NCBI RefSeq assembly: GCF_028009165.1
Contig: NC_079242.1
Coordinates: forward strand, 2,542,001 to 2,606,000
Source of the DNA: Akanthomyces muscarius
Lineage: Eukaryota; Ascomycota; Sordariomycetes; Hypocreales; Cordycipitaceae
Direction: 5' to 3'
Length of the DNA stretch: 64,000 nucleotides
Translations under genes and position numbers: made by a program
The notes under the pieces: model-generated
What the model saw: the letters and a program-made list of their open reading frames with translations, nothing else
Databases searched by the model: none
Told to the model about the DNA's origin: nothing
In this document: positions 43,313 to 54,870 of the stretch, one piece after another
Layout of the letters: each line of letters opens with the position of its first letter
Position numbering within the stretch: position 1 is the stretch's first letter

Positions 43313-45168
43313 ATGAACGCCAGCTATGACCGCCCCGAGCGGTCTCGAGGCACGCCTCTCACCCGCATGCTGATGAACGGCGAGGTGTCAATGGAAAAGC
43401 AGCTCGACCTGACATCAAGAGAAAAGTTTGACCGCTGGATGATTAACGAGGGTTATCGAAGATTGTACGTTTCCTCTCCTTGCGAGGCAGCTGCTCAAAG
43501 TTGGACAAGGAAAGGGAAAGCATCATGACTGGAGAAACTAACAAACCCCCAGCTTCGTCTTCGTCTTTGTCATTGCCCACGGGCTCATCTTTGCCTTTGG
43601 ATGCGTCCACTACGGCCTCAAGGACTCGCTCGCGGGGCCCCGCGACATCTTTGGCTTCACCTTTACCGTCGCCCGCGCCTCGGCGCTGGTGCTGCACGTC
43701 GACGTCGGCATCGTGCTGTTCCCCGTGTGCCGCACGCTCATCTCGCTGCTGCGGCAGACGCCTCTCAACGGCGTCGTCCAGTTCGACAAGAACATCACCT
43801 TCCACATCACCACCGCCTGGTCCATTGTCTTCTGGTCGTGGGTGCACACCATTGCCCACTGGAACAACTTTGCCCAGGTCGCCGCCAAGAACAACCTGGG
43901 CTTCTACGGCTGGCTGCTCGCCAACTTTGCCTCGGGCCCCGGCTGGACCGGCTACGTGATGCTGCTCGCCCTCATGGGCATGGTCGTCACTTCGGTCGAG
44001 AAGCCGCGCCGCGCCAACTACGAGCGCTTCTGGTACACGCACCACATGTTCATCGTCTTCTTCTTCTTCTGGTCGCTGCACGGCGCCTTTTGCATGATCC
44101 AGCCCGACGTCGCGCCCTTTTGCACGAGCGTCGGCGCCTCGGCCATCGGCGTCTTCTGGCAGTTTTGGATGTACGGCGGCTTCTGCTACCTGGCGGAGCG
44201 CGTCGCCCGCGAGATCCGCGGCCGCCACAAGACGTACATCTCAAAGGTCATCCAGCACCCCAGCCAGGTCTGCGAGATCCAGATCAAAAAGGAGCACACC
44301 AAGACGAGGGCCGGCCAGTACATCTTCTTCTGTTGCCCCGCCGTCTCGCTCTGGCAGTACCACCCGTTCACGCTGACCAGCGCCCCCGAGGAGGACTACA
44401 TCTCCATCCACATGCGCTGCCAGGGCGACTTCACCATGGCCGTCTCGGCCGCGCTGGGCTGCGAGTGGAAGAAAAAGGGCGACGCGAGCAAGGTGGTGGG
44501 CGTCGAGGCCACGGAGCCCGCCAACGGCGTCGACCCGGCGCTGCGCCGCGTCCTCCCGCGCGTCTACATTGACGGGCCCTTTGGCTCCGCGTCCGAGGAC
44601 GTCTTCAAGTACGAGGTGTCGGTCCTCGTCGGCGCCGGCATCGGCGTCACGCCGTTCGCCTCGATCCTCAAGTCCATCTGGTACCGGATGAACTACCCGC
44701 AGAAGAAGACGCGGCTGTCCAAGGTCTACTTCTTCTGGATCTGCCGCGACTTTGGCTCCTTTGAGTGGTTCCGCTCGCTGCTCATGGCCGTCGAGGCCCA
44801 GGACGTCGAGCACCGCATCGAGATCCACACGTACCTCACGGCCAAGATCAAGAGCGACGACGCCACCAACATCATGATCAACGACGCTGATGCCGAGGCG
44901 GACGCCATTACTGGCCTCCGCAGCCCGACCAACTTTGGCCGCCCCAACTGGGACATGATCTTCAAGGGTATCCGCAAGCTGCACGCCCCCGGCGAGGCGG
45001 GCGTCTTCTTCTGCGGCCCCAAGGGCCTGGGCAGCTCCCTGCACGTCCACTGCAACAAGTATTCCGAGCCTGGGTAAGTCCACAAGACGACAAGTGGTAA
45101 TATTCAAAACCAAATGGCTAACATCAGCATCTAGATTCTCGTTTGTTTGGGGCAAAGAAAACTTTTAA
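43313..45168 (+). CDS. noxB: NADPH oxidase catalytic subunit, NoxB (Nox2) type
   Basis: Exons 43313-43464, 43553-45073 and 45135-45168; 568 aa. The 34 nt last exon encodes the terminal FSFVWGKENF. A 50-residue N-terminal extension (LTSREKFDRWMINEGYRR) and the CRTLISLLRQTPLNG and QFDKNITFH segments point to the fungal NoxB class rather than NoxA. Heme-coordinating His pairs lie in WVHTIAHWN and WYTHHMFIVFFFFWSLHGAF. The FAD site is HPFTLTSAPEEDYISIH and the NADPH site VLVGAGIGVTPFASILKSIW. It makes superoxide across the membrane and in relatives is needed for ascospore germination and appressorium penetration. It works with a NoxR-type regulator and Rac, neither encoded here. Confidence 0.9.
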
Positions 45169-45542
45169 ATGTGTATCGTCTTGGTGTTTTTTGTTGTTTC
45201 CCTTTTTCTGCATATACAGGTATTATACAATGCCGTTTTGTTATACCCAAGACGAAGATGCTCCGTTTCTTGGACACAGTGGCCCCGGGGCTTTGCACGT
45301 TGTGAGCACAAGTTTGCGCCGGACGCAATTTTAGTCATCTCGCATCTGCGTGACGGTTTCTCACATGGCCGGATGCTGATTTGCAGATGCACCATTTACA
45401 TAGCTAATGAAAGACCCTGACAAGGCAATTCCAATCGTTACTACTCTATCCACCACTGGACCAGTCTCTTCTGTTCCTTGATGCTGCTCTGTGCTAGTTA
45501 ATGTACGGCTATGCGAGGTGCACAGTAGCGAGTGGGTGGTAT
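45169..45542. other. Convergent 3' region between noxB and GNAT gene
   Basis: Holds the 3' flanks of the NADPH oxidase and acetyltransferase genes. No coding segment or repeat supported. Confidence 0.45.
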
Positions 45543-46301
45543 CTATGTTGCACTGCGGACCATGATGTGCTGCGCTTCACCACACCGCGAGCCAGATCCG
45601 ACAACGGCGAAGCCCATGGCGTCGTACAGCTTCTTGCCATCCGAAGTCGCTATGAGCCATGTTTTCCTGCCCTCCCTACTCGCCTGGTCAATGCCCCATT
45701 GTACAAGGGCCTTGCCGATGCCTTTGCGACGATGCCTCTCGTCGACGACGATGGCGTCGAGATCTGAACCATGTTAGACGCTACCTTTTCATAGCCCAGA
45801 TTCTCAGGGATAAACTAAGGAAAAGAACATACTCCACATGTCACTTCGTGCTTTCTCATCCAATGTATCCTGTGAATCTAGCATTGCATGAATTTCCTTG
45901 TTCGCTTCCATCACTCGCTCGTAGCCTATATACGAAGGCAGACCCGGCGGTGGCCCTTTGGGCTCTGCTTCCACTCCCTGCGCCTTGTTAACAGAAGTCC
46001 CCATATCCTGTGTAGCAGCCGCAGCTGCTGTTTGCGGTGCGCCCCAGACGGCCATGCCCACGACCGTCTCGGCGGGGGAGCCCTCATCCTCCAGAGCGAC
46101 AATGTAGTGAGTCGTGGTAGAGCCCAGCGCTCTTTTGGCACCCCTTTCGAACCACTCCAGCGCATCGCCGTCCCCGGGTTTGACGCGGCGCTCCGGGGGA
46201 AACATGGCGCGGCGGAAAGGACTGTTGCGGTACCCGGCCAGGTCCAGAGCACCCATGAACGGTATGTCGGCCGCGACGGCCTTGCGAATAGAGATGGGCA
46301 T
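45543..46301 (-). CDS. GNAT-family N-acetyltransferase
   Basis: Exons 46301-45833 and 45763-45543, 69 bp intron (A|gtatgt donor); 229 aa. The start at 46301 gives MPISIRKAVAADIPFM, the typical beta1-alpha1 opening of GNAT proteins. A variable middle of about 120 residues holds VALEDEGSPAETVVGMAVWG (beta strands 2-4). Exon 2 begins with motif A, the acetyl-CoA pyrophosphate loop: IVVDERHRRKGIGKALVQW (R/Q-x-x-G-x-G/A). It ends with a strand leading to LYDAMGFAVVG, the usual motif B region. Substrate unknown; small molecules or polyamines are likely for this class. Confidence is high for the fold, low for the substrate. Confidence 0.82.
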
Positions 46302-46740
46302 TCTTGGCAGCACGTACAAGTCCTGGCAGCGGACTGAGTCGAGTTAAAAATGGCGAGAGTGATTTACCAAGAGCACTTTCTCTGTGCTTTATAGGCATGC
46401 GCTGCGAGATGATGACTCCTTGGCTTGCGTATGCAACTATAATGAAATGGCGCTAGCTGACGAGGCTTCGAGAGCAGTTGAGTAGACAGTCGTACGTCAC
46501 TTACAAAAAGGTTCTGTCACGTATACTTTCAAAAAGGAATAGCGCTAGTAGTGAGAAGAACAAGTGGGAAGAAAGCTGAACACATTTACCTGCTTTGGAC
46601 TCTTCACCAGAATACCCATCGTTTCGCTCAAGTAGCAATCTTTTCTATCATTAGCCTATAAATATAGCGGTAGTCAAGATGACAAAATTCACCGACGTAA
46701 CGAGAAGCTCCGCAGTCCTGTATCCAGATACCTATTTAAC
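46302..46740. other. Intergenic region between GNAT gene and hypothetical gene
   Basis: Upstream flank of the acetyltransferase and downstream flank of the minus-strand hypothetical gene. Nothing recognised. Confidence 0.45.
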
Positions 46741-47244
46741 CTATTTTGGCTCCGGACTGTTGTTATTGCTCCGCAGTCGGTGCAATATATTCGTCAGGCC
46801 GTTGTAAGCGCCCCGGGCCTCGTTGACGCGCTCGTCCACGGTCCGTCGCCGCTGGAGGCTCGCCTGTTCCGCACGCAACGCCTGGTTGTGTACGTTGTAC
46901 CAGTACTCGTCGGTAAACGGATCGTATGGCATAGGCATGCCGGCGACGGAGGATCGGTTCACCGGGTTGGTGTTGGTGCTGGCGCTCGATCCGGGGGCCG
47001 CGGCCGTCGTTGTGCCGCCCTGGGCGTTCTGACGCCGGGCTGCGGCCTCGGCCGTCATCATCAAGAACTGCTCTTGAGAGATGCGTTCTCGACGACGGAT
47101 GTGGTGGCGGCGGCGTTGCGCTGGCTGAGCCTGAGTATCTGCTGGCTGATTCTGAGTCGCCGATGCTGTGGTAGGGTTGCTCACGTTGGCTTCTGCTGTA
47201 GATGCTGCAGCATCATCCGAAGTTTGGTTTCGAGATGGAGACAT
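46741..47244 (-). CDS. Small hypothetical protein, basic and disordered
   Basis: Single exon, 167 aa from the ATG at 47244. The N-terminal half is Thr/Ala/Gln/Asn-rich. A basic segment (QRRRHHIRRRERISQEQFL) at about residues 43-62 could act as a nuclear localisation signal or bind nucleic acid. The C-terminal third has YDPFTDEYWYNVHNQALRAE and predicted helices with Arg and Glu. No signal peptide, membrane segment or known domain is recognised. A TATA-like TATATAAA lies about 80 bp upstream on the minus strand. Function unknown. Confidence 0.6.
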   Translation of the reverse strand: MSPSRNQTSDDAAASTAEANVSNPTTASATQNQPADTQAQPAQRRRHHIRRRERISQEQFLMMTAEAAARRQNAQGGTTTAAAPGSSASTNTNPVNRSSVAGMPMPYDPFTDEYWYNVHNQALRAEQASLQRRRTVDERVNEARGAYNGLTNILHRLRSNNNSPEPK

Positions 47245-47319
47245 GGTAGCGGATTGCTATTGGAAAACTGTTGATGTTTTATTCGTCTATTTTCAATCTG
47301 GGAACTGCCATGTGCCTGA

Positions 47320-47327
47320 TTTATATA
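47320..47327 (-). promoter_or_regulatory. TATA-like box for the small hypothetical gene
   Basis: Reads TATATAAA on the minus strand, about 80 bp upstream of the ATG at 47244. A position within 100 bp of the start fits a core promoter element. Confidence 0.4.
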
Positions 47328-48910
47328 GCCATCTTAGTCACCGCGTCTGGCTCTCAATCATGATGGTTCCCGTTACACATGAAACTAATATTCCCAACAA
47401 ACTGTGAAAAACATTATCGCGCCATTCTTGTGAGCCATAACAGACTTTGTGAACCATAACATACTTGAATGGCCAAGAAAAAAAGACCGCAACACGTCTG
47501 CAGGGTCCCGAAGCTTACACTGCAGGCTGCCAGTCGGCTTCCGCTTCGCCTTGATCGTCTGCCCACCCTATACCTCAATGTCAGCGGCGATGAAAAGACC
47601 ATGCAAAAGCCTGTGAGCTGCATAGCGTGCATCACATTGCATAATAGGACTGGAAGGCCTCCGTTGTCGGATCCCCCGTTCTTAAAACGATGAAAGTCAC
47701 GTCGTGTGCATCAAGAACAACGCCGCAAGGGACAGTGGCTTGAGTAAGTGACAAGAGAACCAATGCCAAGTAATCGGCTGGGAAAGCATTCCCCGTTGAT
47801 GAGGTGGGTGGTAATTTTGTGGCTCCCTGCAACGTCTGGGCAGCTGCCGTGTGGTGAAGGGCGCAGATACGATGCTGCAGGATACATCTGGTCACGACAT
47901 GGTATTTACCTTTTCACTCTCCTAGCAAGCATGACAGACAGTACGCATGAAGGTTTTCACGTCTTGTCACCCTTTCATCTTCGCACCAGTCGCCGGTGAA
48001 ACAACGTAATCCCATCAGCCTCACATGCTCGGAAAAAAAAAAAAGCAGTTCGAAAAGGCAGTCCAGGACAACGTGCAGATCTGAATGCCCATCACGGCGC
48101 AGGCCGCCCCAAGTTGCGCCGAAACTCTGACGTAGATCGCGCAGATCAGCTGAGGCGCCGCCCTCGCTGTCCAATGCGAGCTGCGAGGAGGCAAAGGGGA
48201 ATCCTGTCTGAATCAACTGGCGTGCAAAGCCCGTGCTAGCTCGCTACGACAAAGCTAGGCTATTGGCTGACAGACCGCTAATTTCAGGGGGGTGTCTCCG
48301 AGTACCCGACTGGGCGACCAAGATGATCAACTCTGTAGAAACTACTGCAGGAGAGGGCTTGTACGTTTTGGAAAACCGACCTGCTCTTTTGGCAAGGTTC
48401 CCGAAGCTTGTCCATTACCGAAGCTCGTTCACAGCCATGGACAGCCAAACAGCCAACCAGATCAGCAATCAGGTGCACCCCACGGCATCGGCTCTCCGAG
48501 CAGTTTTAAGCAGATGATGGACATGTCTGTCATACTGGTTCCTTATCGGCGGAACCCGAGTGCAACTTTCGCTAACTAAAACACCCAAAAATGCCCCAAA
48601 TCCAAAACCCCAGCCCACAAACCTTGTGGTCCTTGCTGATTTAGCCTGCGGCCCAGTCACGTCGTCCCAATGGCACCTGCTCGATTCGGTACTGGTGCCA
48701 CGGCCCAATGGGCGTCGCTCCTGTACCACGTTTGGCAAGTCGGTAACAGAAGGGATCTTTTTCTGCTGCGGCGCATGGATCGCTGCTGACGGCTATGCCC
48801 GCCGACTTGTCAGCTGGCATCGGACCATTGGCTAAACGTAGACTAAATCGCAAACAATAAGTTTCGGCATCTTTGTAGATCCATTGGACTCGGGCAAGTC
48901 GCCAAAAGTT

Positions 48911-48918
48911 TATAAAAG
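48911..48918 (+). promoter_or_regulatory. TATA-like box for the RNase T2 gene
   Basis: TATAAAAG at 48911-48918 lies 111 bp upstream of the RNase T2 start codon, consistent with a core promoter element of a regulated secreted-enzyme gene. Confidence 0.5.
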
Positions 48919-49028
48919 TCCTGCCCACCTCGCTTTCGTGGAAAGACTCGTCTGTCCAGACCATCCAGGACCACAGCTAGTACATCTACAAAGCCCCCTT
49001 CTAAACACCACCATACGCCACCGCAATC

Positions 49029-49861
49029 ATGATGCAAAAGTCGATTGCCGTCTCGGCCCTCGCTGCCGGCGCCATGGCTGCTGGATCTTGCCCTAGCGAC
49101 TCACCTCTGTCGTGCCACAACACCACCGCCGTCGCGGACACCTGCTGCTTCATTCCCACGGGCCAGCTGCTCCAGACGCAGTTCTGGGACAGCAGCCCCC
49201 CCACTGGACCTTCTGGTACATCACCACATTCTTTTTATGGTCAAAAACTCGAATCTAATCATTTATTCCTACAATAGACTCTTGGACCATTCACGGTCTC
49301 TGGCCCGACAACTGCGACGGCACGTACCCTGCGCAGTGTGACGCGGATCGCGCTTACACCAACATCACCGAGATTCTCAAGGCCAACAACGCCAGCGACA
49401 CGCTCGACTACATGAACCAATACTGGAAGGACTACCAGGGCGACGACGAGCAGTTCTGGCAGCACGAGTGGGGCAAGCACGGCACCTGCATCAGCACCCT
49501 TGAGCCATCGTGCTACGGCAACAGCTACCAGGACGGCGAGGAGGCGGCCGACTTCTTCACGCGCACCGTCGGCCTCTTCAAGACGCTGCCCACGTACGAG
49601 TGGCTCGCCGCGGCCGGCATCACGCCCTCGTCCAGCAAGACGTACGACGTGTCCCAGATCCAGAGCGTCCTGTCCAAGAAGCACGGCGCCCAGGTCACGC
49701 TCGGCTGCAAGGGCAAGGTCTTCAATGAGGTCTGGTACCACTTCAACGTCCAGGGCTCCCTCCAGGACGGCAAGTTCGTCGCGGCGGCCCCTGATGGCGC
49801 CAAGAGCAAGTGTAAGGGCAAGGTCCAGTACAACCCCAAATCTGGCGGTGATGACTTCTAG
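49029..49861 (+). CDS. Secreted ribonuclease T2
   Basis: Exons 49029-49215 and 49278-49861, 62 bp intron; 256 aa. A signal peptide covers residues 1-18. Active-site region I is WTIHGLWPDNC (His68) and region II is FWQHEWGKHGTC (about residues 122-133), the two signatures of RNase T2. Multiple Cys residues suggest the usual disulfides. It cuts RNA at or near purine-rich sites outside the cell or in the vacuole, serving nutrient recycling. Length matches the family. The start has two adjacent ATGs (MM); either may initiate. Confidence 0.93.
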
Positions 49862-50026
49862 AGCGTGGCATGAGCCGCTTTGTGCATGGAGCATGACGCA
49901 AGTGCAATGGATTGGTCTTGGGACATGAGAAAACCAATGTTCAACGTATATATGCGCTTTTCTATATATATAGTTATTTATGAGAAGTATGAATGACCAA
50001 CCTTTGTGGCGATTTATATGTGTAAG

Positions 50027-50827
50027 CTATATTGCTGGTTTGCGTGCGCTCTCGTTGACTAGGTCCGCTGTTGTAAGACCGAAGAAAGCCAATTCTCGCG
50101 CTTTTGCTTCTGAATATACATCTGAACTGGCCTCCAGCGTATCTAGCCACAGCGGAAGCTCAAAATACGGAGGAAAATAGCCAGCGCATTCCCAACCGAC
50201 AATGGCAACAATCTTGTATGTGGCAGGATCGACAATGATGCTTTGCTCATTGAGGCTCGTATGACACAAGACAAATTCCTGCTTCTCTGACGTGACACGG
50301 CGCCAGCCGCGTCTATCCTTTTGAAAGACGCGATAGGGCGGAAAGACGGGGATAGTCGCGTCTACGCTGCCGATGCGGTTGCTGCGTAGAGATTGAAGCT
50401 GTGGCAGAATCGTCTCCTTTAGCTGCGCATCGACGGCGCGAAGCGCTGTTTCGCGCACTTGCCTGCCAGAGGTGAATATAAAATCCGAAAGAGGAATCCC
50501 ATCTAGAACGCGCTCAGTCTCTAGATGAAGCAGACCGCCGTCTGTGTAGAGTCGCGATGGGGGCACCGGAATCGTCGTGTTGGCTCGTAGAAAGGCTGCG
50601 ACGGCAACCTCGTTTCGGAGGCGCTCCGCGAACCAATAAGGGGCGATGGGCTTTCCATCCTGTAGAAGATATTCGTTGGGGCGCAATTCTCGCGTGGTGA
50701 CTGTCTTTGGACCGATGATGAGCCAGTGGTCCCAGCCTTTCTTCACGATGTGCGTGGTGGATGACTGGGCTTGCGAGAGTAGATCCCCGGAGGCCGCAGT
50801 GGCCGCCTGCGCTCTCGTTTGGGGCAT
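50027..50827 (-). CDS. APH-fold protein, probable pseudokinase
   Basis: From an ATG at 50827 (AAA before it) the frame gives 266 aa. A longer frame upstream uses only non-ATG starts. It matches the aminoglycoside-phosphotransferase (APH) fold: a first lobe with PYWFAERLRNEVAVAAFLR, then the loop FVLCHTSLNEQSIIVDP, then IVGWECAGYFPPYFELP. Active fungal relatives read H-N-D-L-S-x-x-N and I-D-W-E here. In this protein the catalytic Asp is Ser191, the Asn of the same loop is Ser196, and the metal-binding Asp is Gly211. All three phosphotransfer residues are therefore missing. It is probably a non-catalytic binding protein or an eroding gene; the frame itself is intact. Confidence 0.65.
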   Translation of the reverse strand: MPQTRAQAATAASGDLLSQAQSSTTHIVKKGWDHWLIIGPKTVTTRELRPNEYLLQDGKPIAPYWFAERLRNEVAVAAFLRANTTIPVPPSRLYTDGGLLHLETERVLDGIPLSDFIFTSGRQVRETALRAVDAQLKETILPQLQSLRSNRIGSVDATIPVFPPYRVFQKDRRGWRRVTSEKQEFVLCHTSLNEQSIIVDPATYKIVAIVGWECAGYFPPYFELPLWLDTLEASSDVYSEAKARELAFFGLTTADLVNESARKPAI

Positions 50828-53475
50828 TTTGTTGGAGTTGAATGCAAATCGATGATAGCCATCCTCACGTTGATGTAGTATTGCTTGCAAATCGGAGCGT
50901 ACTTGGAAGAGGCTGCCCCGAAAGGTGTGGAGCATTGCCAGGCTACCATTCACGGTCTGCGTGGCGAAGCACTCGCATTCCCAGAGAGGGTAGCCCAAAG
51001 AGGCTGTGGGTTGAGAGATCTTTCTGGGTGGTGGCGTCTATTTTTCCTCGATTTTGGGATTCAATACCTTTTTAGCTCCAGGAAAGTAGACTGACATGCT
51101 ATCATAATGGCGACGCCAACTCGGACGATCTACACTAGATTGTGGAGAAGTGCACACATGCTCGATGCTCGATAGACTGTCCGTCAAACATAGAGGCTGA
51201 TGTCAAAGCTAGGTTGCTGATATGCTCAGGGGCAGAACAAGCCACAGGGCCGGCAGAGACGAGGCTCGTCAAGGCACAACATGCCGAGAAACGCGATGAA
51301 AATCGAGTCGCAACTTGCAGGGTCCTGCAGGATCCATCGGGAGAAGGAGGACTCTCCCCTGGAACCCATCAAAACTCCAAACAATAGCGGCAATGGTGTT
51401 GTATGGGGCCGGCGAAGCCGCAGCACGACGAACAGAGGCTGTCTGCAGCGGCGTCGTGGCGCAGTCGACAATACGCAGCGAATAAGCCGCCATAGCTAGA
51501 GTTACAGCCAGACTGGCATCTAACCTTGGAGGTTGTAACGTATCAATTCTGGGCGCTCGCGCCAGTCTTGCAGTGGCCACAAATGCACAGTGAGTGTGGT
51601 GCGTGATGGAAAAGACGAGCTACGTCAGTCACGAGAGACCGGAATGGTGCCGAGGGGCGAAAAGCCAGATGACCAAGGCTGAACGTACCAGCTGCTACCG
51701 CAGAGGAATAGAGGAGGCCGCTGACGATACGAGTGAGTCGTGATGGCTTAAGGAATAGGGTTGCTTGTTGGCCTCCCCCAAGGACCATGGTGCGACAAGC
51801 CAGGAGGCGCGATAAATCAGGACAAGAAATGCACACGCGGCCTCTTGCTGGCGATGGCTTCAAGCGGGGTGAGAGGATACCAAGTTACGGCGGGTGATGG
51901 GGAAATACAGAGCCTTTCTGGCGACGACATGCCCTAGAAGGAGCCTGTTTTAGCGGCATCAGCGCCGAGCCGGTTTGGATTGATGGCAGTGGCCACAGCG
52001 GGCTTTTGGCCTTTTGGGTCTTCCTTTTAGTGGGTGGAAATGATTCTAGGCCGCGACCAGTGGCATCACTTGGCGGCGCGGGGCGCTGGAGCCGGGAGAC
52101 GTACTGAGTACAGGCCACCAACGCCAAGGGTGCACATTTCAACCAAGTGTACGGAGTACTAGTATTCTTTGCAATCGATGGAGAAAGGGAGCAAAAGAGG
52201 AATAATATTGGCGCAAGACGAATGCTTCTCTTGTGGCGCGTCCTAGCATCAGCGTGTAGAAGTTTCAAGTTTCCTGTTTACCCAATACTTGAGTACCTAC
52301 AGTCCCAGCGACAAGCACCAGATTCATACCTGTGAAGGGTACCCTGATGTTGATGCTCGCTGTGGGGGTGGGCCAGGGCGCGCCTGTGAGGATCCAAGCA
52401 CGTGCATACGAGCCGAATATTATGGCGGAAAAAGGACAACAAGTAATAAGAAACCTCGTGTCTCAGTATCATATCACTGGTCCGTTCTGCGGGTGGTGTC
52501 ATGCGCACGAAAAGCAACAATCTGAGACGGGACGGGCGTGCTGACTACCAGTACAGCCGTGGGCTTTTTCTCTCTGCAGTACCCAATCAAGGCACTTGCG
52601 ATGTTGACTTTCAGTGTCCGTAACGTGGGTGCCTGCGACGAACCGTTGGATATTCTAGACCAGGTCATGAAAAATTCAAAATACGCCAAATCCCAACGTC
52701 TCGCGACGTCACTGCTCCGCGGGTCCCTTCCAATGCCGACACTTCTGACACCCGCCCGCCTCGTATTAAGAATTTAGGGACCGCTGCCACTACGACGCCA
52801 CCGCAGGCCTAGACCTAAATAGGCTTGACCAGAACCGCGCCGGCGGTGCTCTAGTCTCGGCAGCTTGGACTCGGAGAATTCAGCATGCTGGCCATGGCTG
52901 CCTCTGGGTATTCAGAAGAAGGATTACGTTGACAAGAAAATTTCGCAACTCAGACGTGTAGGTAGGTACCTAGGTAGCCACCGCCAGCGAGCTGTCCAGC
53001 GACAATCCACTATAATTTTACAGCGCGTTGCCACTGCAACCTCTCGGGCTACAGCGCCTCGTCCGCTGTAACTTGTACCTGCTCCGCTGCAAATTCAGCT
53101 GCGCCCGGTCCAGTTTTCACTCTCAGCGACCTTGCCCCGTCCAGTCCAGTTCGCCTCTCACTCGCACTCACTCATGCTGGCCTCTCACAGCCTCTTCTCT
53201 TGCACCATCTTTTTTCTTCCTGTGACACCATTCCCTGTTTTCTTCCTCTCCTTCTAGTCTCCTCTTTTTATTCTCTAGTTGCGCATCGTCGCTTCTTTTT
53301 TCTTCTCATTCCACTCGTTTTGAAAACCGACCTCGACATTTCCTTTACTCGTCTCCCTATCGAAACTGGCCCGATAGTCATCCCTTGACGACTGACACTC
53401 GCGCGGCCGAATCACCACCCTTTACCCCGAGGCCATTGGTGCCGACCCCCGATCCATCCTCTCGCCTTTGTCAAG
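50828..53475. other. 2.6 kb intergenic region upstream of Mid2-like gene
   Basis: No gene supported. It contains GTAGGTAGGTACCTAGGTAG at about 52958-52977, including the palindrome TACCTAGGTA at 52967-52976. The last 300 bases are C/T-rich, like a long leader. Short frames over 51200-52700 show no domain. Confidence 0.5.
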
Positions 53476-54870
53476 ATGCGATTTCCCTTGCTTGTTCGCG
53501 TCGCGGCTCTTGCCGCCACCGCCAACGCTGCCATTGTCGGCCGTCAGCAGCAGACGACAGGATCTGGATCTTCTGCTGGCTCGGCTACGCCTGGTTCCAG
53601 CGCGACCGGTTCTACGCCCTCGTCGACTCCCTCGAGCTCGACTCCCAGCAGCACCACCGGCGGCGGCGGCGGCGGCGGCAGCGACACCACCGTCACCGTA
53701 ACCGAGACCGTCACCGGCGATGCCAAATCGACCAGCACCACCACCGTTGGCTCTACCAGAGTCACTGTCCTGACCTCCACGAGCACGGATTTTGTAACCG
53801 TCACCGTCACCAGTAGCGACGCGGACGTCGCCACAAAGACCGTCTGGGAAACTACAACAGTCAAGATCGACAAGCGCGGCATTGCTACTCCTACCCCTAC
53901 TGCCGCTCCCGCTCTCGCCGCCCAGTTGGCGAAGCGTGCCACCAAGACATCCACGACTACAGTGACTGTCCAGCCCTCCGTTGCTGTTGTCACCGTCACT
54001 AACGACGTCGTGTCTACTGCGGTTACAACCACCGTAGTCACCAGCACCGACACCGAGACCAGCCAAGCCAATGCCAAATCTACCACAACCGTCACCAGCA
54101 CCAAGACCGTGTCTGCTCTCGTTGTGACGCAGACCTACAGCAGCTCTCAGACCACTCCCACCAGCGGTGACTCGACCGGCGGCAGCGGCGGCAATGGCAG
54201 CAATGGGAGCAAGGATAGCGGAGGACTCTCTACTGGTGCCAAGGCTGGTATCGGTGCCGGTGTAGGTGTTGCTGGCCTCGTCCTCATTGCCGGTGCCATC
54301 TTCTTCTGTTGCAGACGTCGCAACCGGTCCCCCAAGCCTGACCCTGATATGATGGCTGGTGCCTCCGAGGTCCCCGTTGGCGGCGCACGCCCCATGTCTC
54401 ACGCTGCCAACACCGCTTACCGCCAACCTCCTGTCCGCAGTTCCGCCAATCTTGCCCCCGAAGGCTACCGTGGAACCGCCATGGGCGACGGCAGAGCTGG
54501 ATATGCCAAGCCGGAGTCGTACGGCTCCAGCTACGGTCCCAGCCGAAGCACGACCACTACTGTGCCTCCTGCCCGAAGCAGCGGTGGTGCCGATGCACTC
54601 CCCGAGCACCCAGCTCCCGGCTCGGAGAATGTCCTGGCTGCTGTTCCCCGCGACCACATGAGCTCTCCCACCGTCTCCGCTGTCTCTCCAGCACCCTCTA
54701 AACAAGAAATGATGCCACCGCCTCAGTCGTTTGCCCATGAATTGGGCACAGACAACAACTCGGCAGCCAACAAATGGCATAGCGAGTCTGCTGCCGAAAT
54801 TGATAGTCAACCCGTCATGGGTCACCAGAGCGGGCCTGTTTACGAGATGCCGACCGAGCCCTATCGATGA
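53476..54870 (+). CDS. Mid2-like Ser/Thr-rich single-pass membrane protein
   Basis: Single exon, 464 aa. A signal peptide (residues 1-18) is followed by about 235 residues of Ser/Thr-rich, probably O-mannosylated sequence with repeated TVTV and TTTV patterns. A single transmembrane helix (about residues 257-279, AGIGAGVGVAGLVLIAGAIFF) ends in CCRRR and a 180-residue cytosolic tail rich in Pro, Ser and Gly, finishing VYEMPTEPYR. This layout is that of cell-wall stress sensors and mucin-like proteins (Mid2/Wsc1 type), but no WSC Cys-rich domain is present. It likely signals cell-wall state. An opposite-strand frame of similar length is an artefact of GC-ending codons. Confidence 0.72.
   Translation: MRFPLLVRVAALAATANAAIVGRQQQTTGSGSSAGSATPGSSATGSTPSSTPSSSTPSSTTGGGGGGGSDTTVTVTETVTGDAKSTSTTTVGSTRVTVLTSTSTDFVTVTVTSSDADVATKTVWETTTVKIDKRGIATPTPTAAPALAAQLAKRATKTSTTTVTVQPSVAVVTVTNDVVSTAVTTTVVTSTDTETSQANAKSTTTVTSTKTVSALVVTQTYSSSQTTPTSGDSTGGSGGNGSNGSKDSGGLSTGAKAGIGAGVGVAGLVLIAGAIFFCCRRRNRSPKPDPDMMAGASEVPVGGARPMSHAANTAYRQPPVRSSANLAPEGYRGTAMGDGRAGYAKPESYGSSYGPSRSTTTTVPPARSSGGADALPEHPAPGSENVLAAVPRDHMSSPTVSAVSPAPSKQEMMPPPQSFAHELGTDNNSAANKWHSESAAEIDSQPVMGHQSGPVYEMPTEPYR

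Larger units (their letters stand above)
47245..49028. other. 1.8 kb intergenic region with flanking promoters
   Basis: Divergent promoter region of the small hypothetical gene and the RNase T2 gene. TATA-like boxes are annotated at both ends. Several 180-330 bp frames exist, but the longest lack ATG starts or domains. A poly-A tract lies near 48031-48044. No gene supported. Confidence 0.45.

Noticed and set aside
43443..44228. Minus-strand frame opposite noxB
   Set aside because: Composition is the complement of GC-rich noxB codons and no family is recognised.
47914..48216. 100-codon minus-strand frame between the hypothetical gene and RNase T2
   Set aside because: It begins with TTG rather than ATG, lacks a domain and spans a poly-A region.
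51142..52777. Series of short frames that might be a decayed gene or element
   Set aside because: No shared domain, no repeat borders and no consistent strand; treated as noncoding.
53422..54825. 467-codon minus-strand frame opposite the Mid2-like gene
   Set aside because: Gly/Arg/Ser-rich, without a domain; it arises from the Thr/Ser-rich codons of the sense gene.
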